NCBI GenBank assembly: GCA_015501075.1
Contig: JADNYJ010000040.1
Location: 62,001 to 126,000, forward strand
From: Gymnopilus junonius
Taxonomy: Eukaryota > Basidiomycota > Agaricomycetes > Agaricales > Galerinaceae
Length of the DNA stretch: 64,000 bases
Direction: 5' to 3'
Shown here: piece by piece, positions 49,301-61,444 of the stretch
Numbering within the stretch: the first letter of the stretch is position 1
Layout of the letters: every line of letters starts with the position of its first letter
Program-made: the position numbers and the translations under genes
Notes under the pieces: model-generated
What the model was told of the DNA's origin: nothing
The model's input: the letters and a program-made list of their open reading frames with translations, nothing else
Databases searched by the model: none

Positions 49301-49487
49301 GGGTTGTTGTCTGCAATATAACCAAATGAGTGTAGAACATTGAAAAAGATGACCGGATAGACGTGCCTGTACTCATGCCCCAATTAACCGGTTCCGTTTG
49401 TGGAGGGTCCGTTTGTGGAGGGTAGGGTTTTTCATTGCTGGGAGCTGATGCATCCTCTTGCTTCTGCTTGCCCTTTTTTTTGGCCAT
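46386..49487 (-). CDS. GW/WG-repeat protein with conserved C-terminal domain
   Basis: This is a long disordered protein. The start MAKKKGKQKQEDASAPS (49487) is spliced to TDNNPPNQPEPQ. The middle has dozens of Trp-Gly pairs in contexts such as DAWGKGASDSGWGKSASE and DEWGQGQPSQAQ, with Gln-rich blocks (QQQQQQRPQPPQ). A more ordered part begins about 47250: DNRRVHFSPKASDIWGG, FVESRGAAFDFASEAFFG and DRIHWLFPADKDERV. After two introns it continues as LMKFLERKERGALFVNT, ARLVIVFVYLPSQT and WRRKVHVPDNARLKY. It ends basic, KKKRKWWKLFLS. The C-terminal half looks like a conserved fungal domain of unknown role. GW/WG repeats bind Argonaute in some proteins, but that role here is only a possibility. A WG-rich stretch alone can arise from low complexity. 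Confidence 0.75.
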
Positions 49488-50071
49488 CCAATAATCTTGG
49501 CGAGTAATATGACCTAAAAGTTTACGTATGACGGCTCGTGCTCGATGGTCAGGACTCAAGAGGCGCTCGTTTGATCATGAAACTGTCGCGCGCAAAAAAA
49601 AAAAGTAGAGCAAGACAGGTGATACGATGCGAGTTCTCGATACGGCTAAGGCGTATTTTGAGCAGGAGAGCAAATGAGAAGGGCTACACGAGGCATAGTT
49701 GTCCATCGGGGAACATCTCGTTCAATTCACTGCACTTCTGGTCACGTCAACATATAGATCACATGATTATGTCACATACTTCTATCCGGATTCTGGGCCG
49801 TTCGTTGGCCGTTTGTGCTCCTGCGAGTCCTTTACGGAACATAAAGACTGATATCACAAAATAACTCACAGGGATAAAACACCTTGGTAACAGAAACAGC
49901 CCCTGCAGAACCACTGCACCGCGATCTTGATGTAGACAGCATGGCTGTGCAGCCCCGCTATATAGCCGGGCGCTCACGTCAAATGTTCTTTAGACTGGAC
50001 TCTCATCTCGCCCACTATCCAGCACTGTCTGTGACAAGAGACTCAGGTTAAGTCTCCGTGCTCGAACCACT
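49488..50071. other. Divergent promoter region with TATA box
   Basis: 584 bp between the start of the WG-repeat gene (minus) and the membrane-protein gene (plus). A poly-A run is at about 49595. A TATATAG is at 49959-49965, 107 bp before the plus-strand ATG. Short open frames here start at non-ATG codons or have no coding character. Confidence 0.5.
49959..49965 (+). promoter_or_regulatory. TATA box of membrane-protein gene
   Basis: TATATAG in a GC-rich setting, about 107 bp before the ATG at 50072. The distance allows a 5' UTR of roughly 75-80 bases. Confidence 0.45.
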
Positions 50072-51138
50072 ATGGCATTCTCATTCTGGAGCTGGATCTT
50101 CATTTTCCAAACCCTATTGATCCGATCTGCCTGTGCCCTCCCCGTCAGTCATGACTATGAAGTCCTCGCTAGGAGAGCCCTGGAGACAGTCTTCATGTAA
50201 GTTGGTGTTGTTAGAAACCATTTAGGTTGCTAAATTGCTTTATTAGCCGCGATTTTACAGATGAGCAGAAGGCCAAGAACACCTACGTAGCTCTCGCAAT
50301 TGCTGCAGGTGTTGTGTTTCTTGCCGTCATTGTAGGCCTTGCCTTGTTGTACCTCAGGCACAGGGTGGTAGCCTCTGAGCTGGAGTCTGGCGTTACTGAC
50401 GCCAGCACCAAGCCACACTGGTGGATGGTAGAGAGCAAGAACGAGAAGATGGACTGGTGGAGATTGAGCCACAGACTTTCTGGCATTGAGTCCCCTCAAT
50501 CCGATTCCGGACGGTCTCGAATTGAGCGCTTGAGGGAGGCTCTTAACATTCAAAGGAAGAACAAAAACCAAGCTCCCACCCTTCCCATTCATCATCCTGT
50601 CGATCAGAAGCTTCCGGTACCAACCAATGATATCCAACCGAGATACCCTGACAGCCTGGAACGGGGATTCCAAGCCCCCATCTACCCTGTTCAAGATCCC
50701 CAGATCCCCAAGCTAGTGGTGACTCTGAGTACGCCTCCTCGAGCCATAGTCACTCAGGGTCAACGTGTTACGCTTTCGCGCTCCTTAGCTCGAAATGGTG
50801 TGCCGAGATCGCCAGCTAGCCGTCGATGGTTGCACAGGAAGTCCTTCCGTAACCCTTTCCTCCCTCTCAGAGACACCGACGCTGCCCTCCCAACAATCTC
50901 GGCGCCCGTAGCAGTTACAATTGACTCATCCAACCTTAAGCTTAATTACGCTTTCAGCATCAAGGAGCCTCGTCCAGCCCCTTTGCCTCCCACTGGTCGA
51001 AATTTGGCAGTTCCCGTGCCATCCAAAGTCGGAATGCGGAAGCCTGCACCTTTGCGATTGGAGCAGCCATTCGGCCTACCTCAAGGTCGGCTTGGACTCC
51101 CAGCATCACCTCGTCCTCTTGTCTCTCCAGCATTCTAG
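50072..51138 (+). CDS. Single-pass membrane protein with signal peptide
   Basis: I do not recognise this family. Two exons join across a 50-nt intron (about 50199-50247). A signal peptide (FIFQTLLIRSACALP) is followed by a short lumenal stretch (VSHDYEVLARRALETVF). A strong membrane segment comes next: YVALAIAAGVVFLAVIVGLA and LLYLRH. The remaining about 260 residues should be cytosolic and are Pro/Ser/Arg-rich and disordered (PTLPIHHPVDQK, RPAPLPPTGRNL, PASPRPLVSPAF at the end). The layout resembles small fungal plasma-membrane proteins of sensor type, but the extracellular part is very short, so that is only an analogy. Confidence 0.7.
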
Positions 51139-51299
51139 TTACCTATTTATCATGGAGTTTACTCATGTACAAGTGGGATGCACCAATGGCATGGACTTTC
51201 TCAACTCTCATAATTGAGCTTTTGTGAGAAGTGAATAATTGCTGGATCCACTAAGCATTTATGTAGGTGCTAACATTTTTGGTCAGTCGCATAGAACTT

Positions 51300-52925
<1,626 letters not shown>

Positions 52926-53043
52926 GGTGAATGTAGCTTTCAAGAAAAAAGGAATCGAGGATCAAATAGTTATGTATGCCGTCATTTTTTAGTGATAGAT
53001 CACATGCGGATCGGCAGGTCGGCCGACGGATGGACACGTCAGT

Positions 53044-53049
53044 CACGTG
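53044..53049. promoter_or_regulatory. CACGTG box in LYS12/CDT2 promoter
   Basis: CACGTG within GTCACGTGA, 119 bp before the LYS12 start and 113 bp before the CDT2 start. It is the same nonamer as in the kinesin-8/dihydroorotase promoter. Confidence 0.45.
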
Positions 53050-53070
53050 AAAATGCGTTTGTTGACACGG

Positions 53071-53086
53071 ACGCGACGCGACGCGT
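53071..53086 (+). promoter_or_regulatory. Tandem ACGCG with one MluI cell-cycle box
   Basis: Three tandem ACGCG units end in the palindrome ACGCGT (53081-53086), 76 bp before the CDT2 ATG. ACGCGT is the MCB site bound by the MBF (Swi6/Mbp1, Cdc10/Res) complex, which drives G1/S genes. Fission yeast cdt2 is known to be under this kind of control, so the site fits the adjacent gene. Confidence 0.55.
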
Positions 53087-53161
53087 GTTTGGCTCTAATT
53101 TATAAGTTTCGAGTAACGTCACACCTTGTCCTCTTGCTAGACTTATACCATCACCCTTCCA

Positions 53162-54957
53162 ATGTTACCCAGTCCTAGCTCTTCTCCCCGTGTGGTGTTT
53201 GCGTCGCGTACCAACACTATCGATGCTCCCACCAAGACTGTGTCTCTTCCCTACCTCCCTACCCCAGCTGGTGACAGCAGATACAAAAGACCCAGCATCG
53301 CCAAAGACAGCAAACCGCTCAAACGCCTGAAATTTGACCGCGATGACTCTTCAGAAAGTGAGGAAAATGACCTGGAGAGTGATGACGATGTAATCATGGA
53401 AGATCCGCGAATAACATTTTGTCGAGAGCGACGCCGCACCCCATTCCAATTACACTCGCTCCTCTTGACAAACCCTTCAATATGTAGGAGACAAACTCGT
53501 GCGTATTCTCTTCTTATTTATCTGCAGACACGTTGTATAATATTCTTTTCGACAGCATCTACTTTTGCCATTCTTCAATCCTTTGTATCATCTCATAAAG
53601 CGGATATGTTTAAATGCCAGTCAATCGGTGAAGACACATACTTAACTCCCCCATATACTTGCCATTATTCCAACAGTGAGTACACTCTTTTATTTACCTT
53701 TTTGCTATCTAATAGTGTCAGATGCTAAGGCAGGTGGTGTGCCCCTCCTCGCAGTCGGAACAGAGCAGGGTACAGTTCACATCCTCAACACATCCCGAAG
53801 GAAAGACTGGGACTTTGGTAAATAAAATTTTCTTTGTTTACAAAATCTTCAGTCAAACCAAGGAATTTGCAGAACCACCTCGCACCACTATTCAACCGCA
53901 CAATAACGCTATCTTCGATGTCAGATGGAGCACGGACGATTCTTTAGTGGCAACTTGTTCGGGCGATCAATCGACGAGAATATCGTGCCCAAAATCAAGC
54001 ACAATAACCCATGTTCTTCGTGGACATACTAGTACTGTCAAGTGCATGGCCTGGGACCCGACTAATACTTCGCTATTGGCCACGGGGGGTCGAGATGGGG
54101 CAATATGCCTCTGGGACCTGCGAGTCGGTAAACGGCACCAGAATGGCGATATCATGGCTTCGAGTCCTGTTATGACTATCCATGGGGCCCACGAGGACAC
54201 ATTGGACAAAAGTAAACCTAAAGCCCGGAGAGGAAAACAAAATCCTGCCCCGCGTTCAATTACGAATACGTTATACCCGGATTCCGAACCTTTTTCGCTG
54301 ATCAGCAGTAGCTCATTTGATGGGTAAGCTATCAATTTTTTCCTCCTATAAGCTGAAGTTGATTCAATATTTTTCAGAATCATCCGTTCCTGGGATCTTC
54401 GACAACCTTCCACTCCTAAAAAGAAATCATCAAAACCACAGATTCCACAAGAGTTGCATTCCTCGCTCCTTGATCCAACAACTCTTCATGGTTCCAGAAG
54501 ACCTAGGGGCATCATTAGTATGGCTCCTGGAAAAGGCCCATCTGCTGGATTGCTATTTGCTATTGGAGCAGATTCTAGGGTGCACACTTACAACCTTTCC
54601 ACTTTGTCGCCCCAAACCACTAGCATGTTTCATGATAACTTAAAAGTGACGTCTTTCTACGTTGGACTCTCCGTGTCAACTTGCGGTCGTTGGCTTGCCT
54701 GCGCAAGCAGCGGTACGCCTGGCAGCAGTTTTCTTTTTGATGTTGTGAATGCTTCTTGGCCGTGTTCAACTACTCAAAAAGGTGTCGAGCTTAAAGGGCA
54801 AGCCGGAGAAGTAGGAGCCCTTGATTGGGCACCTGACGCCCTTGCTACGTGTTCTGACGATGGTACAGTCAGAATATGGAGACCAGATCTTGAAACTCAC
54901 ATTAAATGTCGAGAGCAACCGGAGGAGAGAAAATGGGACTGGAATTGGTCAATGTAG
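53162..54957 (+). CDS. CDT2: CDT2/DTL, WD40 receptor of CRL4 ubiquitin ligase
   Basis: CDT2 brings PCNA-bound substrates such as Cdt1 to the Cul4-Ddb1 ligase in S phase. The first about 75 residues are basic and Ser-rich (MLPSPSSSPRVVFAS). WD repeats follow: PPYTCHYSNS joins DAKAGGVPLLAVGTEQGT and VHILNTSRRKDWDF, then HNNAIFDVRWSTDDSLVATC, GHTSTVKCMAWDPTN, LLATGGRDGAICLWDLR, IIRSWDLRQPSTP and LDWAPDALATCSDDGTVRIW. Ending at WDWNWSM, it has little beyond the propeller. DxR-type motifs (WDLR) that dock to Ddb1 are present twice. Introns between 53480 and 53850 are hard to place exactly, so that part of the first blade is uncertain. It is convergent with ARL1, with 154 bp between stops. Confidence 0.85.
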
Positions 54958-55111
54958 TATAAAAGAAGCCTCTTAGCTCCTGGTGTATGTAATAAACAAG
55001 TCAAAATGTCGCTGTGTGTGTGGAGGAAAGCATATTTTACAATTAAGGTATCCAAATTGCCGAAATAGGACGTAAGACGTATGCTAAAGGGAGGAAAAGT
55101 AAATCGCCATC

Positions 55112-56004
55112 CTACTTCTGTTGTATTGCATTGACAAGCCTTCAAAAAGGGACAACATGAGGAATAGTTTTTTAAAGAATAATTCCAAGACTTACCAGTC
55201 TAGTCCTTCCTCTAAACCTTCACCTTTGGTAGCACAGCTTCCCCGGACACTCCACGGCCGTGTCTTTTCCCCACCAGCAAGCCCCAACTGTTCGCTAATC
55301 TCCTCTGGTTTGAGCGCTCCATCCACGTCCTGTTTGTTGCAGAAGACCAATAATGGAGCGCCCTTCAATTCCTCTTCTGATAACATTGTTAAGAGTTCCG
55401 TCCGTGAGGTTGTTAACCTTGCATGATCTGACGAATCAATGACATAGATGATGGCAGAGGTATTGGGAAAGTAGCATCGCCAATAAGGCCTTTCAAAATG
55501 TAAAAGTTAGTAAGAAAAAGATGAGGATTATACGGTGTGCAATAATACTAACCGAATACTTGACTGTCCTCCCAGATCCCATACTTGGAATTTGATATTC
55601 TTATACTGTAGAGTTTATCAGTACTCTAGCTGAAAATAAATCAAGAGGACGGTGATTACTTGTACTGTCTCGACATTGAAACCAATTGCTAAGGATCCGA
55701 GTTAGGATGAGCAAATGAACCATGCGGAAAAGATATTCACTCGGTATTGTAGACACAACTTCTCCGATCTAAGAGAAATTCGTAAGGAAGACATTACAGA
55801 TACTTGAAATGAGCTTACTTGTAACCGGTAGAGAATCGTTGTCTGTAAACGAGTACACCGTCAGTAGGGACGGCAGAATGACTACGTAGCACTTGCCTTT
55901 CCGGCAGAGTCAAGTCCCAACATTAAAATTCGCACGTCCTGATCCTTACTCCATCGAACCAGCGATGATAAGGATGAGAAAAGAGTCGATAATGAGAGAC
56001 CCAT
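55112..56004 (-). CDS. ARL1: Arf-like GTPase ARL1
   Basis: ARL1 is a small Golgi GTPase that recruits golgins and tethers. The start MGLSLSTLFSSL has Gly2 for myristoylation, and the frame upstream adds only a non-conserved tail. The GTPase motifs are GLDSAGKTTILYRLQ (P-loop with one Ser variant), IPTIGFNVETVQYKNI (switch I), VWDLGGQSSIRPYWRCYF (switch II), CNKQDVDGAL (base recognition) and SCATKGEGLEEGLDW. A final intron joins it to LVNAIQQK. SIRPYWRCY is characteristic of ARL1 rather than ARF. About seven introns cut a coding length of only about 180 codons, making this the most finely split gene here. Its promoter is shared with the WKF gene and holds a 16-bp palindrome. Confidence 0.94.
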
Positions 56005-56081
56005 AGCAGAAATGTGCAGACTGAGAAAGTTGAGGAGAAAGAAGTCTATAAGCAGTGCTTTGGGAAGTTGTGAGATATTCA

Positions 56082-56097
56082 ATGCTCACGTGAGCAT
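56082..56097. promoter_or_regulatory. 16-bp perfect palindrome in ARL1/WKF promoter
   Basis: ATGCTCACGTGAGCAT is its own reverse complement and has CACGTG at its centre. It lies 78 bp before the ARL1 ATG and 69 bp before the WKF ATG, within the 161-bp gap. It is a likely binding site for a dimeric bHLH-type factor acting on both genes. Confidence 0.5.
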
Positions 56098-56165
56098 GTA
56101 CCGTATTTGATCCCCAGTCCTGGCATTTTCTTCCCAGCCTCTCTTCACTTGTGCGAACAATACGA

Positions 56166-57186
56166 ATGGGCAAATCCGTACAGGAAGCCACAAATAAGCA
56201 CGCAGTGAAGCACAAGAAGTTGCATAAAAAGTCAACGCTTACTGAGGAAACATCTATCGCCGTCTCTTCTACGCCAACCATCCAACCTGATTCGGACCAT
56301 CCAATCGAAAATGCTGAAGGCGTTGACGATGCGACAAAATTAGAGGACAGGAAAGCGCGTAAGAAGGTTTTGAAAGCTGCGAGGAGAAATGTTGAAACTT
56401 CAACGGAAGTCACCACAGAAGCAGCAAAAGGAAAGAAGCGCAAAAACGATTCTGAAGAGGGCGGAGCAACTGAGAAGCCTGCAAAGAAAAGGTGCAAAAA
56501 CAGAACGGAATTCGCAGATCCCAGAGATGATAAAGAGCTTAACGATCAGGCTCGTCGAGGTACGATTGACTAAAGTCGCAGCATTGTGTATTCTAGCTGA
56601 TGGCCTTTCCTGCGGCCAGCTTTAGAATATGCCTTCATGCAAATGAATAAACCAGAAAAATGGAAATTCAATAAAGCGAGACAAAATTGGCTCGTTCGTA
56701 ACATCTGGAGTCCTGAAGCTGTGAGTACAGTGGTACGAGTGGTCTCGAAGATCTGAGGATACTGAATATTTTGCGTAGATTTCGGACACCTATTTCCCAC
56801 TTGTTGTAAAATATCTTTCTCCAGTGCAAGGTGGCCCTCGTGAGGTACGTTCAGCTATTCTTTGCATTATTACACTTCCCATTTATTCCCTTCAGCGACT
56901 AACGCAGACTTGCGAATCGTATCTGAAAGTAGAGGCAAACGCTGGGAAGGATGAGAAAACAGGATCTTCACCAGCAGCTGCAGCCACTACGATTCACGTG
57001 CCGCGCTCTATTTTGAAACCAACCCCCGGTCCTCTCATTGATATATCCTCTTCGAGTGAACCAATTCATGACGCAGATGCAGTGATACCCCAACCCCCCG
57101 TACCCAAGACTTCTATAGCTGATATTAGACGGGCAAGAGCTCAAAGCCTATTAGAGGCTCTTCGTTCCAATGACTCGAATATATGA
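56166..57186 (+). CDS. WKF-domain protein (C7orf50-like)
   Basis: This is a likely nucleolar protein of unknown exact role; members are linked to ribosome production. The N-terminal half is very basic and low complexity (AVKHKKLHKKSTLTEE, KGKKRKNDSEEG). Two introns later the WKF domain appears: LAYAFMQMNKPEKWKF joined to NKARQNWLVRNIWSPEA, then ISDTYFPLVVKYLSPVQGG. The signature Trp-Lys-Phe is in PEKWKFNK. The C-terminus is disordered (RSILKPTPGPLIDIS) and ends SLLEALRSNDSNI. Introns near 56559-56625, 56719-56778 and 56842-56908 are required to keep the frame; their exact edges are estimates. The start is MGKSVQEATNKHAV at 56166. The codons upstream in frame are not conserved in type. Confidence 0.78.
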
Positions 57187-57381
57187 CATAATTGTTAAGA
57201 TTGTCTGATTTAATCCATATCGACTATTATAAGGTTAATGAGCCCTGAATGAGCCTTCTGCTTGTCGTTGAGGCTGAGGTTTGCATCATCTCTAATGCAA
57301 CGGATCCAAATTTAGACGCGCTGCTTTGATCACTCATCTTCCAACTCCGTCCCAAACCACCACAAGGCAAGTCCCTGCAAC

Positions 57382-59513
57382 ATGCTGGATGACGAACTCA
57401 AGGTGGTTGCTATCGCCGCCTTCAAGGCTCTTGTCACTTTACGGAAGGTCAATACACCAACGACCTCCATGGAGCTTCTTACGGGCGTCATAACCACCAG
57501 AATGCCTCCGGAGCTTCTTCCCAATTCTCCAACTCCCAAATTCCGCCTCACAGATCTGTCGCGCTTTGAACGCATCATAGAAGATTTAGCCAATACATGG
57601 GCAGACGGCATTATCTCATTCTCTCGAGACGAAGCGTCTGGACAGATGACGATATGGGAGCTAGGCCTTCAATCACTCACACCTGGTACTCAACTACGGC
57701 TTGATGTTGGATCTCAATCCACGGTTCAATCTGGTAGTGGGAAATTTTCTGGTCTTGTTTCGAGGAAAAGGAAGAGAGTGATCGACGAAGATGCGGACTC
57801 GGCTGCTGGAGACGACGAGACACTGCTGGAGGAAGAGGACGCGGTCAGTGCATCTGGTTCCCCACTTGCTAATCTGAGTGCAGAAATGAGAGAGGTATAC
57901 AATATCCTGCAAAAGAGCACTGCTAAGGGCAGGCTACTTGCAGAGCAGGTAATGATCTTACCACCCTATGAGTTCATTAGCTAACTTGTGTATTCCTCTA
58001 TCCGTCAGTTTCGCTCTAGGGAAGAGAATTTTGACCCCATCTGCAGCCACATTACAAAAGATGACTGTGCCAAAGCACGTAGAGCAGCATGCGTGGATCA
58101 GTTTCACAATGGTGCATCGGGAAGCACGCCGCCAGGGAGCATCTGCGACCGTGTCCACTTCCGACCTCTCATTCGCCCACATACAGACGTCACCCTGGGA
58201 CACTGCTCGTATCTCAACACCTGCTACTCTGAGCCCACATACTCCCAATCACCTTCTATTCCTCCATTCCCCGGGTCGACACATAGTCATGGCATGTTGC
58301 CACCCAATTTACGTGGCCCAGTTTCGCTGCCTTCTGGATTGGGTGCTGGAGGTAGGGGGAAAGAGAAGGCACCATGCCGGTATTTGCATTATGAAATTGA
58401 CTGGGACGGCGGTGACGGCGGATGGAAAAGGGAGAGAAGGCCGAAGAAGAAGATACATAGGCTAGGCATCGGGCTGGGACCGACCGGCAAAGTTAAGAAG
58501 CCAGTATGTTTGCTCCCTTGTCCTATTTCACTGTCTTATTTACTTAGATATCCGCAATGCAGCTTCCTCCGCAGTGGATCAACTGCGACCTACGCACTTT
58601 TGACTATTCCACGCTGGGCAAATTTCACGTTATTATGGCTGATCCTCCCTGGGATATCCACATGAGTGTTCGTATAGACAGTATATGCTTTCCTTTGCCT
58701 TGAGCACTTACTCTTTCTCTCAATACCATTAGCTTCCTTATGGGACATTGACCGACGACGAGATGCGCAAGATGCCTATTCCCACCCTCCAAGATGAAGG
58801 ATTCCTCTTTTTGTGGGTCACTGGGCGTGCGATGGAGGTTGGCCGGGAATGCATGCGTGTTTGGGGTTACACGCGGATAGATGAAGTAGTCTGGGTGAAG
58901 ACCAACCAGGTATTATCCCTACCCTTTCTGCCATCACCTCCAACAATCTGATCATTTACTCGTTAGCTGCAACGCGTCATCCGCACAGGACGTACTGGTC
59001 ACTGGCTGAACCACACGAAAGAGCACATGCTCGTCGGTGTCAAAACAGTGCTTGATGCGAATGGTAATCTCAAGTTTCCCTCTTGGGCCAATCGCGCTCT
59101 CGACACCGACGTGATCGTGTCGGAAGTACGAGAGACGAGCAGAAAACCAGAGGAAGCGTATGGGCTCATTGAGCGGCTTTGTCCTGGAGGTAGGAAGGTG
59201 GAGATTTTTGGGAGAAAGCATAATGTTCGTCCTGGGTCAGTAAAAAGTTTATTTTCCAGTATTTCATGAGACTAATGTTTCTAAAGGTGGTTAACGCTGG
59301 GGAACCAGCTGGGGCCAGACCAGATTTATGAAGAGGATCTAGCTCTACGCGTCAAAGCAAAGTAAGTTATACATACTATCGATTCTCGAACGAAAGATTT
59401 GACAATCCCACTTTATCGTGTCATAAAGATATCCTGATAGACCTATCGTTTTTGAAATGCCGACGCCATCCCAAAGCGCCCGGTCTGGCTTGCCCAAGGC
59501 ACCGATGTATTAG
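57382..59513 (+). CDS. IME4: mRNA N6-adenosine methyltransferase METTL3/IME4
   Basis: This catalytic subunit transfers a methyl group from SAM to adenosine in mRNA (m6A), usually with a METTL14/KAR4 partner, in the nucleus. The N-terminal about 200 residues form a helical leader and an acidic, Ser-rich linker with KRKRV. The zinc-finger region follows: [39 protein letters not shown] and CRYLHYEID. Compared with human METTL3 it carries extra residues inside both fingers. The MT-A70 domain follows: [20 protein letters not shown], then [14 protein letters not shown] with the catalytic DPPW (58641-58652), [27 protein letters not shown] and [25 protein letters not shown] and [17 protein letters not shown] come next. 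It ends SGLPKAPMY. About six introns are present. Confidence 0.93.
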
Positions 59514-59902
59514 TACGCTTTTACTAGACTTGCTTTATGGATTGGACTACACATTTAGTGTTGCTTTTTTTTCGACGTATTGTTTCACTGGTGCATCATA
59601 CCCCTTTGTATTTCATGTATACATTCTGTGACGACGTTCATGCCTTGATTACGATAAAATAATGATTTTAATGGATGTATAACCTTGTACTTGGGGACAG
59701 AATTCAGACAGACCCTGTGCAATATATATCCATACTCGCGCCCAGAACACGGTAAGTATGAATATTTTATCATATATTTAAGTATTAAATGGGTATTACA
59801 GCCGTCATAGTGATACACCTCTAGATAATCAATTCCACAGATCATCGCCGTCTACAAGATTAGCCGAAAGGGAAAGTATGGGTATAGATGAAAAGCAATC
59901 TA
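59514..59902. other. Convergent 3' region, METTL3 and ABHD5-like gene
   Basis: 389 bp between two stop codons, A/T-rich. It should hold both 3' UTRs, and I see nothing else in it. Confidence 0.5.
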
Positions 59903-61307
59903 CTACCGCTCCTCAAGCTCACTAATGAGCAAGTCGTTCACGGCCTCTTTGTTGTCTAGGTACACTGCATAAACAAAATCAGCTAGGGACCCTTCTGAAT
60001 GCGCTGAGAAAATATACTGACCGTGATGACCGGCACGTTCGATGATATACATTCTACCATTGTTGTTACCGACGGCCTTTAGACGCTTGACGCTCTCCAT
60101 GCCGCCAACAGGGTCCATCCAGTCGTGGTCGCCATATACAAAAGTGACGGGCATGTCCTTGGGTAAGGCATGTATACGGTCGACGAGGGGAAGGCGGGCG
60201 TGTGCACCGGGTGCGAGGATATGCGAGATGCAGTACTCGCCTGATCCCTTGGCGAGGGTGATGTTCATGATGTAGTCATGCATGTCGCGAGTCTCTTCAG
60301 GGGTGAGGTTGGAAAAGCGACGAGATGAGTACTAAGAAGAAGGTATTGAGGTACAAGTCAACCAAAGTAGTTGGAAATGCATACCTTGCCGATGAGCATA
60401 GGGCCCCAGAAAAGGGTGGAGCGGACGACCTGGAAAGGACTCCAGCCTTCTTCCCAAAGGTAAGTAAAGAGGCGACGAGACCTGCTCTCCCGCTTCCTGT
60501 TCTCTTTCTGCTCCTCGCGCATGGTTTGTATGCGGCCCTTGGTAGCTACATGAATTGAGGACCGTTCTCTCTTGGGGGGACTGGGGGTTGCTGGTTGTGT
60601 ATCGGTGACTTCTCTAGAAGGTTCTTCGTAATTAGGTCCCTGAGGGACACCCGCAGGGGAGAGTAGGATAAGCCTGTGAACTCTATCAGGATACTTCAAC
60701 GCGTAAGCCACGCTGAAATAAGCGCCCAAGGAATGACCGATCAGTGTCATCTGATGGAGACCCATCTTGGAGCGCCAGTCCTCGAGGGAGTCGATGAAGA
60801 AGGATTCAGCCTCGGCGACACGGGCGTGGACATCGTCGCGCTTGGCTTTGATAGTAAAGGGGACACGAGCAGAGCGACCCATGCCGAGCCAGTCGAGAGC
60901 AAAGACGGAAGAGCCGCGACGGGCAGCCCAGTCGGCGAGAGGAGGAAAGTTGTTGAAAAAGAAGCCGAGGCCTGCGCCGTAGCCATGGAGCAGAACAGCA
61001 GGAGGAGGGGCATGGGACGGGGGGGAGGTGGACTTGATGGAGAAGGTGTTGAGGTAGCGGTTGGGTGGGGAGAGTTGGACCTTTGAGGAGGCGGCTACAA
61101 CAGGGGCTGATGGATCGGTAGAGCGGAAGAAGGGGAGTCTGCGGAGAAGGCGCTCCTCGGCTATGGCGCTCTCTTTTTCACCTACATGCCACCTGGGGAC
61201 AGATATAAGGTTAGGACTGGTGTGGGTAGAGAGACTGACCAGCTACGGAGACTTGCGGTGAATGCAATGGGGATCTCGCGGGCTGGCGGGAGTGGACTGG
61301 CGTCCAT
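59903..61307 (-). CDS. Alpha/beta hydrolase, ABHD5/Cld1 type
   Basis: This is a lipid hydrolase or acyltransferase related to ABHD4/5 and to yeast Cld1, the mitochondrial cardiolipin phospholipase. The start MDASPLPPAREIPIAF joins, across a short intron (about 61192-61240), WWHVGEKESAIAEERL. The fold's motifs are VLLHGYGAGLGFFFNNFP (oxyanion loop), ALDWLGMGRS, and MTLIGHSLGAYFSVAYALKY with Ser in GHSLG as nucleophile. YGDHDWMDPVGG carries the acid, and AGHHGQYIF the catalytic His, so the triad is complete; mammalian ABHD5 lacks the Ser. A basic, low-complexity insert (RREQKENRKRESRSRR-like) sits between the core and the cap. It ends LLISELEER. A mitochondrial location is assumed by analogy; no strong presequence is visible. 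Confidence 0.8.
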
Positions 61308-61444
61308 GAGGATACGAGAGAGTCGAGCAGTGGCCGTTTACTTATGCCCTACTCTCGCGTTTATTATTAATGTTATCATGCCGTCTTATGAATCCCCACG
61401 GCAATCTCGTCCATCTTTCCCACGTTCCTTCTCCCTCAACCATC

